From contig CAJTIU010000004.1 in NCBI GenBank assembly GCA_910576335.1, forward strand, positions 212,451 to 276,450: a DNA stretch of 64,000 nt, read 5' to 3'. The notes under the pieces were generated by a model, which saw nothing but the letters and a program-made list of their open reading frames with translations, was not told where the DNA came from and ran no database searches. Shown piece by piece: positions 44,191 through 52,934 of this stretch (position 1 is its first letter; each line of letters starts with the position of its first letter). Source of the stretch: Lachnospiraceae bacterium. GTDB lineage: Bacteria; Bacillota; Clostridia; Lachnospirales; Lachnospiraceae. The position numbers and the translations under genes are program-made.

Positions 44191-44865
44191 TCAAATCTTA
44201 ATCTGATCCTTCACCTTGCCAAACACACCATCCTTGATGCCTTCAATCTCCTTTAGTTCTTCAATTGAGGTAAATCCTCCCTTTTCCTCGCGGTAACGGA
44301 TAATTGCTTCTGCCTTCACTTCCCCGATTCCGCTCAGTGTCATCAGCTCTTCCTTTGACGCGGTATTCAGGTCCACTTTCCCGTCATCCGCCTCTGGAAT
44401 ACCGGCAGTCGTCTTCCCCGGTGTCCCTTCTTCTGAAGGTATTGTTCCTGCCTGTTCCTTTTCTAAAAGTTCCTTTTCTGACGGCACATAGACCTGCTGG
44501 CCGTCTGTAAGCTTTTCCGCCTGATTCAGATACGAATCAGCCGCCTTCTCTGTCATGCCGCCTGCCGCTCTGATTGCCTCGAACACGCGGCTGTCCGGCG
44601 GGAGTTCAAAAACCCCGGGAGTGGTTACCTCCCCGCACACATACACATATATATTTTCATCCTGCGGGGAAATGTCTGCCTGTCCGTCATCTGAGGACGT
44701 CTCCTCTTCTGCCAGAACATCCACCTCCCGGATTTCTGAACCTTTTTCGTCCTTTGCTGCACAGCCTTGCAGTCCTGTGAGAGCCAGGAGCACAGCCATC
44801 ATTCCAATAAGAAGGAATAAATAATGAAGAAAAAAATCAGTTTGTAACATATTAGTCCTTCGCAT
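44191..44865 (-). CDS. comEA: ComEA-type DNA-binding protein (SLBB + helix-hairpin-helix)
   Basis: A 224-residue protein: N-terminal membrane anchor with a Cys at GLQGCAAKD, acidic linker, SLBB domain (YVYVCGEVTTPGVFELPP) and C-terminal helix-hairpin-helix (VDLNTASKEELMTLSGIG). ComEA binds incoming DNA on the cell surface. The ATG at 44865 has AAAGGAG upstream. With comEC 3 kb downstream it forms the transformation pair interrupted by a two-component system and a GerMN protein. Confidence 0.88.
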   Translation of the reverse strand: MRRTNMLQTDFFLHYLFLLIGMMAVLLALTGLQGCAAKDEKGSEIREVDVLAEEETSSDDGQADISPQDENIYVYVCGEVTTPGVFELPPDSRVFEAIRAAGGMTEKAADSYLNQAEKLTDGQQVYVPSEKELLEKEQAGTIPSEEGTPGKTTAGIPEADDGKVDLNTASKEELMTLSGIGEVKAEAIIRYREEKGGFTSIEELKEIEGIKDGVFGKVKDQIKI

Positions 44866-44933
44866 AATATTCTCCTTTACAGTTTTTTAAGACTGTAAAT
44901 ACCCCTCTGTTATGCTAAGACATTCTTATTGTA

Positions 44934-45365
44934 CTATTTCCACTGAAAAATTGCAACTCCTATTAATGCAATTCCCATACCAATTACTTTTCTCCACTCC
45001 AAAGGTTCCTTATCAACCCCAAAAAGTCCTAATAATTCGATCACATATGCCACAATGAGCTGTGCTATGACAATTAGAAGCGCGGCTTTGGCAGGTCCTA
45101 ACTGCTCCATGCTCTTTATGACAGTCAGGGTAATGCCTGCCCCGATCACTCCGCCCAGAAGCACATACCTCGGCTCCACCTTCGCAAGCGTCATAATATG
45201 ATCCCGTCCGGCAATCAGCCATGCCACGATACAGACAAGGAATGCCGTCAGCTGTACCCAGGCATTGCTTACCCACATCCCGGTCGTCTTCGTCACCTGC
45301 GTATTAAAAACCCCCTGTACGCTCATTAGCGCACCTGACAATAAAGCAATGAAAAAACCAATCAT
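44934..45365 (-). CDS. YdcZ/DUF606-type DMT transporter
   Basis: A 143-residue protein with five hydrophobic segments, the short half-transporter of the DMT superfamily. Members usually occur as pairs of such genes, but only one is visible here. The substrate is unknown. The start ATG at 45365 has AGGAGG upstream, and the gene lies between comEA and argD as a separate unit. Confidence 0.82.
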   Translation of the reverse strand: MIGFFIALLSGALMSVQGVFNTQVTKTTGMWVSNAWVQLTAFLVCIVAWLIAGRDHIMTLAKVEPRYVLLGGVIGAGITLTVIKSMEQLGPAKAALLIVIAQLIVAYVIELLGLFGVDKEPLEWRKVIGMGIALIGVAIFQWK

Positions 45366-45388
45366 CTGAATCTACCTCCTGACGTTTC

Positions 45389-45431
45389 GCAGCAGTTCAG
45401 ACAGACGTCAGCGTCCTGTCTGAACTGCTGC
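45389..45431. repeat. Family E hairpin, copy 1
   Basis: GCAGCAGTTCAGACAG and its reverse complement are perfect 16-bp arms around an 11-nt loop. It lies between argD and the DMT gene. No T-run follows, so it is not a classical terminator. Confidence 0.7.
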
Positions 45432-45508
45432 GGCACCTTTCATCATAGTATATCCAACAATTGGTCTTTGTATTATAGGATCAAATGATTTTCCTCTACA
45501 CAGGTTAT

Positions 45509-46693
45509 TTACATACAGTTCCTTAGTATGCCAAGCATCTCGTCCACATGCTCTTTTTCTATAATCAGGGGCGGAACAAGACGGATCACGTTTTCGCTGG
45601 CACTGATGATAACAAGCCCTTCCTTAAGCGCCTGGTTTATAATCTCTCCCGCCGGTCTTTTTACCCTGATTCCCTGAATCAGTCCGGTTCCCCTTATCTC
45701 CTGTATCTCATCCGTAGTTTCCTTCAGCGCCTTTAAGCCTTTACTCAGATATTCTCCCACTTCCTTTACATGTGCGGGAATGCCTTCTCTTTCAAAAATT
45801 TCTATGGTCTTCGCCACTGCTGCGCATACAAAGGGATTGCCGCCGTAGGTGGAACCGTGGTCGCCTGGCTCCAGTGAAAACTCTGCCACATCCTCTGTCA
45901 TAACAAACGCGCCTACCGGAACTCCGCTGCCGATTGCTTTCGCCACAGCCATAATATCAGGCTTTGTTCCATAATTCTGCCATGCAAACATGGAACCTGT
46001 GCGCCCCATGCCGCACTGTATCTCATCACAGATCATGAGGATTCCTTCTTCATCACAAAGCTTCCGGATTCCTTTTATAAAATCAGGCTCTGCCATGTGG
46101 ATCCCGCCCTCTCCCTGAACCGGCTCCAGAAGAATCGCACAGGTTTTATCGGAAATCTGAGCCTTTACACTCTCCAGATTGTTAAACTCAGCGAATTTTA
46201 CGCCTGGAAGCATGGGTTCAAAAGGCTCCCTGTAATGTGCATTTCCCGTTACAGATACAGCCCCGATGCTCCGCCCGTGAAAGGAGTGCTCCATGGCAAT
46301 AAATTCATATCGTCCGGTCCCCTTTTTATATGCATACTTTCTTGCCGCCTTTAAGGCTCCCTCAATGGCCTCTGTTCCGCTGTTGGTAAAAAATACGCGG
46401 TCCATTCCCGTAACCTGAAGAAGCGCGCGGGCCGCCCTCCCGCAGGTTGTATTATAATACAGATTTGACGTATGCATAAGCATGTCAATCTGATCCTTCA
46501 GCGCCTGGTTTAACTCCGGATTTCCATAGCCAAGTCCACATACCGCGATTCCCGCTGCGAAGTCAAGATACTTTTTCCCTTCTGTGTCGTAAAGATATAC
46601 GCCCTCACCTTTTTCAAATATAACCGGAAGCCGGTTGTAGGTATGCACCAGTGCACCCTCTGTCTCTTCCATATATCCCTGATACTGATTCAT
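45509..46693 (-). CDS. argD: Acetylornithine aminotransferase
   Basis: A 394-residue class III PLP aminotransferase that converts N-acetylglutamate semialdehyde to N-acetylornithine. The cofactor-binding lysine lies in AVAKAIGSGVPVGAF, and the phosphate-binding NSGTEAIEGALKAARK is clear. The start ATG at 46693 follows argB by 4 bp with GGAGAATAGG upstream. It is the last gene of the argC-argD unit. Confidence 0.95.
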   Translation of the reverse strand: MNQYQGYMEETEGALVHTYNRLPVIFEKGEGVYLYDTEGKKYLDFAAGIAVCGLGYGNPELNQALKDQIDMLMHTSNLYYNTTCGRAARALLQVTGMDRVFFTNSGTEAIEGALKAARKYAYKKGTGRYEFIAMEHSFHGRSIGAVSVTGNAHYREPFEPMLPGVKFAEFNNLESVKAQISDKTCAILLEPVQGEGGIHMAEPDFIKGIRKLCDEEGILMICDEIQCGMGRTGSMFAWQNYGTKPDIMAVAKAIGSGVPVGAFVMTEDVAEFSLEPGDHGSTYGGNPFVCAAVAKTIEIFEREGIPAHVKEVGEYLSKGLKALKETTDEIQEIRGTGLIQGIRVKRPAGEIINQALKEGLVIISASENVIRLVPPLIIEKEHVDEMLGILRNCM

Positions 46694-46697
46694 TGTC

Positions 46698-47597
46698 CTA
46701 TTCTCCATAATAATATCTCTGCTCTCCGTCATTTATAATTGCCGTACCGATTCCCTTATTGGTGAAGATCTCAAGAAGCAGGCAGTGCGGAATCCGCCCG
46801 TCTAAAATATGCACCCGGGAGACCCCGTGTTCAATGGCATCAATACAATTGTTAAGCTTCGGAAGCATACCGCCGCCGATATATCCTTCCTTCATAAGCT
46901 CATGCGCCTCTGTGACTGTAAGCTCTGAAATCAGCGTCTGCGGATCCTTCGGATCCTTATATACTCCCTCAATATCTGTTAAAAATGCCAGCTTTTCCGC
47001 CCTCATGGCCCTGGCAATTGCACAGGCAGCGTCATCTGCGTTAATATTGTATGTATTATAGTGATCATCAAGACCTGTCGGGCATACAACCGGCAGGAAA
47101 TCTTTCTCAAGAAGGTCATAAAGAACAGTGGCGTCAACCTTCTTCACGTCACCCACAAAGCCGATGTCCTCCCCGCCTGCATACTTTTTGCTGACAGAAA
47201 GAAGCTTTCCATCCTTGCCGCTGATGCCGATGGCTCTTACCCCCAGGCTCTCCACAAGCTGGACGAGGCTCTTATTGACCTTTCCAAGTACCATCTCTGC
47301 AAGCTCCATGGTCGCTTCGTCTGTCACACGGAGGCCATTGACAAATTCCGGCTCCATACCAACCTTTCCTACCCATCGGCTGATCTCTTTGCCGCCGCCA
47401 TGGACAATGATCGGCTTAAAACCTACCAGCTTAAGGAGTGTTACATCCTGGATGACCTGCGCCTTTAATTCCTCATCCACCATTGCGCTTCCGCCGTATT
47501 TTACCACAATAATTCTACGGTTGAACCGCTGTATATACGGAAGCGCCTCAATCAGCACCTCCGCCTTATCTAAAAATTTCTGCATGTCCTTATTCAT
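46698..47597 (-). CDS. argB: Acetylglutamate kinase
   Basis: A 299-residue amino-acid kinase that phosphorylates N-acetylglutamate. [19 protein letters not shown] and [12 protein letters not shown] are the substrate and ATP sites. The N-terminal helix before VVKYGG is the extension that lets hexameric arginine-inhibited kinases sense arginine, so feedback control is likely. The ATG at 47597 has GAAGGGAAG upstream. Confidence 0.95.
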   Translation of the reverse strand: MNKDMQKFLDKAEVLIEALPYIQRFNRRIIVVKYGGSAMVDEELKAQVIQDVTLLKLVGFKPIIVHGGGKEISRWVGKVGMEPEFVNGLRVTDEATMELAEMVLGKVNKSLVQLVESLGVRAIGISGKDGKLLSVSKKYAGGEDIGFVGDVKKVDATVLYDLLEKDFLPVVCPTGLDDHYNTYNINADDAACAIARAMRAEKLAFLTDIEGVYKDPKDPQTLISELTVTEAHELMKEGYIGGGMLPKLNNCIDAIEHGVSRVHILDGRIPHCLLLEIFTNKGIGTAIINDGEQRYYYGE

Positions 47598-47637
47598 CTC
47601 GTTCTGCTTCCCTTCTGTAACAGAGTTCTGATACGCT

Positions 47638-48861
47638 CTAACTCCTGTAATCTGCATTGATGTCAATATAGCCGTGGGTCAGGTCACAGCCCCAGGCTGT
47701 GGCTTCCTTATCTCCCATCTTTACGTCTGCAATCGCCGTCACCGCCGGTTCGGAGAGAATCCTGGCAGCCTTATCCTCGCTGTAATCTGCCGCTATTCCG
47801 TTTTCGATAATCTGAATCCTGCCTGCCCTGCTCTCGAAAAACAAATCCACCTTCTCCGGGTCAAACTGTGCCCCGGAATATCCCATTGCGCAGAGGATTC
47901 TCCCCCAGTTCGCATCATGCCCGGCGATTGCAGCCTTGGTAAGACTGGAGCATACGACTGCCTTTGCCAGTGTCTTTGCCTGCTCTGTATTCTCACATCC
48001 TACAGCCTTCACCTCAAACAGTGCCGTAGCTCCTTCGCCGTCCCCCGCAATCTTTTTCGCCAGGTATTCATTTACCTCGTGAAGAGCCTGAACAAATGTC
48101 TCGTAGTCCTCTGTTCCATACATGATCTCCGGATTTTCGGCAAGACCATTTGCCAGCAGGAGAACTGTATCATTGGTTGACGTGTCCCCGTCCACGGAGA
48201 TCATATTATAAGTATCTTCTACATCCCCGCTTAACGCCTTCTGAAGCGCCTCCTGGCTAATGGCTGCATCCGTTGTAATGAACGCAAGCATGGTGCACAT
48301 ATTCGGATGAATCATCCCGGATCCCTTGGCCATTCCGCCGATGGTCACGATCCTGCCGCTGATCTCAAACTCCACCGCAAGCTCTTTTTCACAGGTGTCT
48401 GTTGTCATAATCGCCTTTGCTGCTTCGGTTCCGCTTTCTATAGAAGCATTTTTCTTTCCTGCAAGAGTCGTAATTCCTGCTGTCAGCTTCTTAATTGGAA
48501 GCTGCATTCCGATTACACCAGTTGAACCAAGCACCACACTGTCCTCAGAAATATGAAGAGCCTCTGCCGCTGCTTTCGCGGAATCTCTGCAATATCCGAA
48601 GCCCTCCTCTCCTGTGCAGGCATTTGCAATCCCTGAATTCACAATCACTGCCTGTACCGGACTTTTGCTGTTTATCACCTGGCGGTCCCATTGAACCGGC
48701 GCTGCCTTTACCACATTTGTCGTAAAGGTTCCTGCCGCTGCACACGGAGCCTGGCTGTAAACCAGCGCCATATCTGTTCTGTTCTGATACTTAATCCCCG
48801 CAGCCGTACTTGCTGCCTCAAATCCCTTTGCTGCGGTAACCCCGCCTTTTATCTGCTTCAT
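47638..48861 (-). CDS. argJ: Bifunctional ornithine acetyltransferase/N-acetylglutamate synthase
   Basis: A 407-residue self-cleaving enzyme. The nucleophilic Thr190 follows Cys189 in NMCTMLAF, where most members have ATML, so the cleavage site has a Cys in place of Ala. The presence of argJ means acetyl groups are recycled. Its start ATG at 48861 has AAGGAGGAG upstream and follows the GNAT gene by 52 bp. Confidence 0.94.
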   Translation of the reverse strand: MKQIKGGVTAAKGFEAASTAAGIKYQNRTDMALVYSQAPCAAAGTFTTNVVKAAPVQWDRQVINSKSPVQAVIVNSGIANACTGEEGFGYCRDSAKAAAEALHISEDSVVLGSTGVIGMQLPIKKLTAGITTLAGKKNASIESGTEAAKAIMTTDTCEKELAVEFEISGRIVTIGGMAKGSGMIHPNMCTMLAFITTDAAISQEALQKALSGDVEDTYNMISVDGDTSTNDTVLLLANGLAENPEIMYGTEDYETFVQALHEVNEYLAKKIAGDGEGATALFEVKAVGCENTEQAKTLAKAVVCSSLTKAAIAGHDANWGRILCAMGYSGAQFDPEKVDLFFESRAGRIQIIENGIAADYSEDKAARILSEPAVTAIADVKMGDKEATAWGCDLTHGYIDINADYRS

Positions 48862-48913
48862 CTTCTCCTCCTTTATAGTCTGTACTACAATCCTGCGCAA
48901 ATGTGCAGAACTG

Positions 48914-49357
48914 CTACTGAATAAATGCCGTTATATTTTCTTCATTTAGTGTAAAGTCATAATAATTCAGATCCTCGCGTTTTGTCCAGCCTATTTCCTT
49001 CCAGAAAGCATTTCCAATATCATTTTTTGTAAAAGCAATCAGGGAGACCTTGTTAATCTTTTCCTTTTTCAACGCCTCCATCGCAAATACAACCATGGAC
49101 TTTCCAATTCCTCTCATACGGTACCCGGGATCCACACACACATGATACAGACACCCTCTCCTGCCGTCATGTCCACAGAGAATTGCCCCTACGATCCTGC
49201 CGTCCTCTCTTGCCACAACGCTGGTTTCCGGGTTGCGCGACAGAAAACGTGCAACACCCTCCCTGGAATCATCCACACTTCTCAGACCAAATCCCCTGAT
49301 TTTCCTCCATAATGCATAGACCTCATCATAATCCTCAATTGTCATTGCTCTTACCAT
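48914..49357 (-). CDS. GNAT-family N-acetyltransferase in the arg operon
   Basis: A 147-residue GNAT with the acetyl-CoA loop VDPGYRMRGIGKSM and the C-terminal WTKREDLNYYDFTLN. It resembles YpeA/PhnO-type acetyltransferases rather than classical ArgA. Position between argC and argJ could mean N-acetylglutamate formation as a backup to ArgJ, or an unrelated acyl transfer. The ATG at 49357 has GAGGGTG upstream; an earlier frame start overlaps argC. Confidence 0.75.
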   Translation of the reverse strand: MVRAMTIEDYDEVYALWRKIRGFGLRSVDDSREGVARFLSRNPETSVVAREDGRIVGAILCGHDGRRGCLYHVCVDPGYRMRGIGKSMVVFAMEALKKEKINKVSLIAFTKNDIGNAFWKEIGWTKREDLNYYDFTLNEENITAFIQ

Positions 49358-49434
49358 CTGCCATTCACCCTCTGTCTTCCATCCTTTGTTTTCCATCACC
49401 GGTCTTCCATCCTCTGCTGCCATCCCTGCCCGGA

Positions 49435-50475
49435 CTACGGGAACAGCGGAACAAGCTTAAGTCCTTCGTCCTCCGGAAGCCCGAACATAATATTCATATT
49501 CTGCACCGCCTGCCCGGCCGCCCCCTTCACTAAATTATCAATTGCACCCATCATGACAATCCGGTTTGTCCTGGGATCAATCTGAAATCCGATATCCACA
49601 TAATTGCTGCCCTCCACCCATTTCGTCTCCGGACACGCACCGGCTCTCAGTACGCGGATGAAAGTTTCTTCCTTATAATATTTCTCGTAAACTGCCCGTA
49701 CATCCTCCTCTGTCACATTTCCCTTCAGAGAAGCATATTCCGTAGCCAGGATTCCCCTGTTCATCGGAACAAGGTGAGGTGTGAAGCTAAGCGGCACCTC
49801 TTCTCCCGATGCATAGGAAAGCTGCTCCTCAATCTCTGGCGTATGTCTGTGAGACGCCACACCATAAGCCTTCATATTTTCATTTACCTCACAGAAAAGA
49901 TTGGGAACCTTCGCTCCCCTCCCCGCACCAGATGTGCCGGATTTGGCATCAATAATCAGTGTATTCATATCAATCATACCCTCTTTTGCAAGAGGATACG
50001 CTGTCAGAATCGAACAGGTCGTGTAACACCCCGGATTCGCCACAAGCCTCGCGTTCCGGATTCCCTCTCTGTTCACTTCACAGAGCCCGTATACCGCCTC
50101 ATCAATAAACTGCGGGCTCTCATGCCTGATCCCGTACCATTGCTCATAAACCCCCACATCTTTGATCCGGAAATCCGCACTCAGATCCACAATCTTTGTC
50201 CTCTCTAAGATCTCCTCACTGATAACCGAAGCACAATAGCCCTGTGGCGTTGCCGTAAAGATCACGTCCGCCTGCTTCGCAAGCTCCTCCATATTATCAT
50301 CCAGGCACTTCGCATCCACAATCTCAAACATGTTGCGATAGACATCCGCATACTTCTGATCTATATAACTTCTAGAGCCATACCACACAATCTCCGCCTC
50401 TCTGTGCCCTGTCAATATTCTCACCAGCTCGCCGCCCGCATATCCGGTAGCGCCGATAATACCTGCCTTAATCAT
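49435..50475 (-). CDS. argC: N-acetyl-gamma-glutamyl-phosphate reductase
   Basis: A 346-residue NADP-dependent reductase. Active Cys150 lies in ANPGCYTT, with the Rossmann motif GATGYAGGELVR at the N-terminus. ATG at 50475 with AGGAGG upstream (12 nt). A family B hairpin sits in the 5' leader right before the ribosome site, so the mRNA starts with a very stable stem. It is the first gene of the argC-GNAT-argJ-argB-argD order. Confidence 0.95.
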   Translation of the reverse strand: MIKAGIIGATGYAGGELVRILTGHREAEIVWYGSRSYIDQKYADVYRNMFEIVDAKCLDDNMEELAKQADVIFTATPQGYCASVISEEILERTKIVDLSADFRIKDVGVYEQWYGIRHESPQFIDEAVYGLCEVNREGIRNARLVANPGCYTTCSILTAYPLAKEGMIDMNTLIIDAKSGTSGAGRGAKVPNLFCEVNENMKAYGVASHRHTPEIEEQLSYASGEEVPLSFTPHLVPMNRGILATEYASLKGNVTEEDVRAVYEKYYKEETFIRVLRAGACPETKWVEGSNYVDIGFQIDPRTNRIVMMGAIDNLVKGAAGQAVQNMNIMFGLPEDEGLKLVPLFP

Positions 50476-50881
50476 CCTTCTTACATCCTCCTGGGTGGGG
50501 GACGGGGCATTTTTAAAAATGCCCCGTCCCAGATTGAAATTAGCCTGTCCCTTTTTGCACTATATCCAAAAATGAAACGCTTGCATAATTATACAACTTC
50601 TATGCATAATATGCAAGCTTTTCTTTTCATTTTATAGAATACTCTTTATAAACGTTATTGTCAATACGTTATTCTGTGTTGTCCTCACGGAATAACGGGT
50701 TATTGTTACTGTGAATATGTCAAGTCTTTTCCTTTTTATGCATTATTTTTGTATATTCTGCATAAATATAAGTTTTTCTTAAATATTGATTGCATATTTA
50801 TTGGATTTGGTGTATAGTATTTCTTGCGTTAAGAAACGAAAAACGAAACCAATGCCATACTTATTAAGGAGGATTTTTATA
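50476..50881. promoter_or_regulatory. Divergent arg promoter region with ARG-box-like sites
   Basis: The 406-bp gap between argC and argG holds no gene. It contains the composite family B element at 50499-50560 and several AT-rich sites of the ARG-box type: TGCATAATTATACA (50582-50595), TGCATAATATGCA (50603-50615), TGCATTATTTTTG (50739-50751), TGCATAAATATA (50759-50770) and TGCATATTTATTG (50791-50803). ArgR/AhrC proteins bind 18-bp boxes of this look. TATAGT at 50813-50818 may be the -10 of argG. Confidence 0.65.
50499..50560. repeat. Family B hairpin, copy 5, with tail (composite)
   Basis: A 32-nt perfect hairpin (GGGACGGGGCATTTTT plus complement), then AGATTGAAATTAGCCTGTCC and CTTTTTGCAC. 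The same hairpin-plus-tail occurs reversed at 52110-52171. Confidence 0.85.
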
Positions 50882-52096
50882 ATGAAAGAAAAAGTTGTAT
50901 TAGCCTATTCCGGCGGACTGGACACGACTGCGATTATCCCGTGGTTAAAGGAGAATTTTGATTATGAAGTAATCTGCTGCTGTATCAACTGCGGACAGGG
51001 AGAGGAACTTGACGGTCTGGAGGAACGTGCAAAGCTGTCAGGTGCATCCAAGTTATATATTGAAGATATTACGGACGAATTCTGCGACGAATATATTATG
51101 CCCTGCGTTCAAGGACATGCAGTATATGAGAATAAGTACCTTCTTGGCACTTCCATGGCACGTCCGTGCATGGCAAAGCATCTCGTGGAGATTGCGCGCA
51201 AGGAAGGTGCTACTGCCATCTGCCACGGCGCTACCGGAAAGGGAAATGACCAGATCCGCTTTGAGCTTGGCATCAAAGCGCTGGCTCCGGATCTTAAGAT
51301 TATCGCTCCATGGCGCATGACGGACATATGGACCATGAATTCCCGCGAGGAGGAGATTGAGTACTGTAAAAAACATGGAATTGATCTTCCCTTTGATGCA
51401 AGCCACAGCTACAGCCGCGACCGCAATCTGTGGCATATCAGCCATGAGGGTCTTGAACTTGAGGATCCGGCAAATGAGCCGGATTATGAGCATCTTCTTG
51501 TTCTTGGAGTCACACCGGAAAAAGCACCGGATGAAGCAGAGTATGTGACCATGGCATTTGAAAAGGGAATTCCTGTAAGCCTGAATGGCGAGGCGATGAA
51601 GACCTCTGACATTATCCACAAGCTCAACGAACTCGGCGGAAAACATGGAATCGGCATCTGTGATATTGTAGAAAACCGTGTTGTCGGAATGAAGTCACGC
51701 GGCATCTACGAGACGCCGGGCGGCACCATCCTCTACGAGGCACACCAGCAATTGGAAGAGCTTGTATTAGACCGTGCCACTTACGAGGTAAAGGAAGAGA
51801 TGGGCAACAAGCTGTCACAGATCGTATATGAAGGCAAATGGTTTACTCCTCTGCGTGAGGCCGTACAGGCATTTATTGAAAAGACACAGGAATATGTAAC
51901 CGGAGAAGTGAAGTTCAAGCTTTATAAGGGAAATATCATCAAGGCCGGAACCACCTCCCCCTATTCATTATACAGTGAATCACTGGCAAGCTTCACGACA
52001 GGAGATCTCTACGATCATCACGATGCGGACGGCTTTATCAATCTGTTCGGACTGCCGTTAAAGGTTCGCGCCATGAAAATGCAGGATATGGAGTAA
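50882..52096 (+). CDS. argG: Argininosuccinate synthase
   Basis: A 404-residue ATP-dependent ligase that joins citrulline and aspartate. The pyrophosphate-binding AYSGGLDTT (residues 8-16) and [16 protein letters not shown] are standard. ATG at 50882 has AAGGAGG upstream. It is divergent from the argC cluster and shares its regulatory region. argH is not nearby. Confidence 0.97.
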   Translation: MKEKVVLAYSGGLDTTAIIPWLKENFDYEVICCCINCGQGEELDGLEERAKLSGASKLYIEDITDEFCDEYIMPCVQGHAVYENKYLLGTSMARPCMAKHLVEIARKEGATAICHGATGKGNDQIRFELGIKALAPDLKIIAPWRMTDIWTMNSREEEIEYCKKHGIDLPFDASHSYSRDRNLWHISHEGLELEDPANEPDYEHLLVLGVTPEKAPDEAEYVTMAFEKGIPVSLNGEAMKTSDIIHKLNELGGKHGIGICDIVENRVVGMKSRGIYETPGGTILYEAHQQLEELVLDRATYEVKEEMGNKLSQIVYEGKWFTPLREAVQAFIEKTQEYVTGEVKFKLYKGNIIKAGTTSPYSLYSESLASFTTGDLYDHHDADGFINLFGLPLKVRAMKMQDME

Positions 52097-52109
52097 CTGA
52101 CTTTAAGAA

Positions 52110-52171
52110 GCGCAAAAAGGGACAGGTCATTTTTAATCTGGGACGGGGCATTTTTAAAAATGCCCCGTCCC
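52110..52171. repeat. Family B hairpin, copy 6, with tail (composite, reversed)
   Basis: GCGCAAAAAGGGACAGGTCA, then TTTTTAATCT, then the 32-nt hairpin. This is the reverse-complement arrangement of 50499-50560, so argG lies between two opposite copies. The hairpin overlaps the 3' end of the lspA-like gene. Confidence 0.85.
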
Positions 52172-52603
52172 CAACAATGTTCCGAGAAGTATATACAGAT
52201 CCGCCAGGTTTACTGTAATCTTCGATATTTTCTTTTTTTTGCTGTCTGTCCCGATGTAGTCTATCACCTTCCCCCGGACCAGGCGGTCATAGATATTGCT
52301 GAATGCTCCTGCGCTTAGGATGGTCATTCCAAGCTTCTTTATCCGCCGTCCTTTTTTCATTAGAAGCCAGCCGTCATAGGCTGCAATTCCTGCTCCCATG
52401 GCTGCGGATGCTCCTTTGACGAGTGCCGGATGTCCTTCCAGGGTATCCATTATGAATCCTTTGTTATATACCTTTCTTAAGACAATGTTTCCAAAGATTG
52501 TTTTTCGCTCTTCTCCCGGACTGAAGGTATCCTCTATATATTGCTTTGCTCCCATGTCACTACATACAAGCAATAAAAATAATCCGCCCAGCTGCTTATG
52601 CAT
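52154..52603 (-). CDS. lspA: Signal peptidase II-like protein with repeat-derived C-terminus
   Basis: A 149-residue LspA homologue. The catalytic aspartates are in SNIYDRLVRG and VNLADLYI, and VYNKGFIMDTLEGHP is the variant of the NxxxAF-containing loop. The last residues, after LLGT, are LGTGHF: they and the stop codon are encoded by the family B hairpin, so the usual C-terminal membrane helix is cut. It is either a degenerate second LspA or a pseudogene. ATG at 52603 overlaps the previous stop (TGATG). Confidence 0.65.
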   Translation of the reverse strand: MHKQLGGLFLLLVCSDMGAKQYIEDTFSPGEERKTIFGNIVLRKVYNKGFIMDTLEGHPALVKGASAAMGAGIAAYDGWLLMKKGRRIKKLGMTILSAGAFSNIYDRLVRGKVIDYIGTDSKKKKISKITVNLADLYILLGTLLGTGHF

Positions 52604-52893
52604 CAGAATACCTCTTTTATTCTCTGAATCTCGTCTTTGTATTTTTCCATCTCTTCATCTCTTTTTTCGATTGTCTCGCACAGTGGCGTGTAGTCCAGGT
52701 CAGACACTTCTCCTTCACGGAATTTTTCGTACACCATCTGTCCGATCTCCAAAAGGTCTCTTTCGTTGGCGCGGCGCAGTGAGCGGACCTTGCTTTTCAG
52801 CTTTTCTACTTCAATCGTATCTCCCGCTCTCTTTCCGATATCTTCTGCTACATCTGAAATTCTTTTTCCCAGGTCTTCAAAAAAATCTGACAT
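52603..52893 (-). CDS. Small coiled-coil protein
   Basis: A 96-residue charged, helical protein with heptad-like regions (residues 20-55 and 70-94: ETIEKRDEEMEKYKDEIQRI). I recognise the general type seen in Lachnospiraceae, sometimes followed by a zinc ribbon, which is absent here. The ATG at 52893 has GGAGAG upstream. It is coupled to the lspA-like gene (TGATG). No function can be given. Confidence 0.7.
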   Translation of the reverse strand: MSDFFEDLGKRISDVAEDIGKRAGDTIEVEKLKSKVRSLRRANERDLLEIGQMVYEKFREGEVSDLDYTPLCETIEKRDEEMEKYKDEIQRIKEVF

Positions 52894-52934
52894 AATCCAT
52901 CTCTCCTTTTCATTATGTATTCTGCTGCACGTAT

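Noticed and set aside
50476..50881. T-box or riboswitch in the arg leader
   Set aside because: No T-box sequence or known aptamer core is visible; DNA sites of the ARG-box type explain the region better.
12834..52171. Family B and A palindromes as CRISPR repeats
   Set aside because: Copies are kilobases apart, not regularly spaced with unique spacers, and no cas gene is present.
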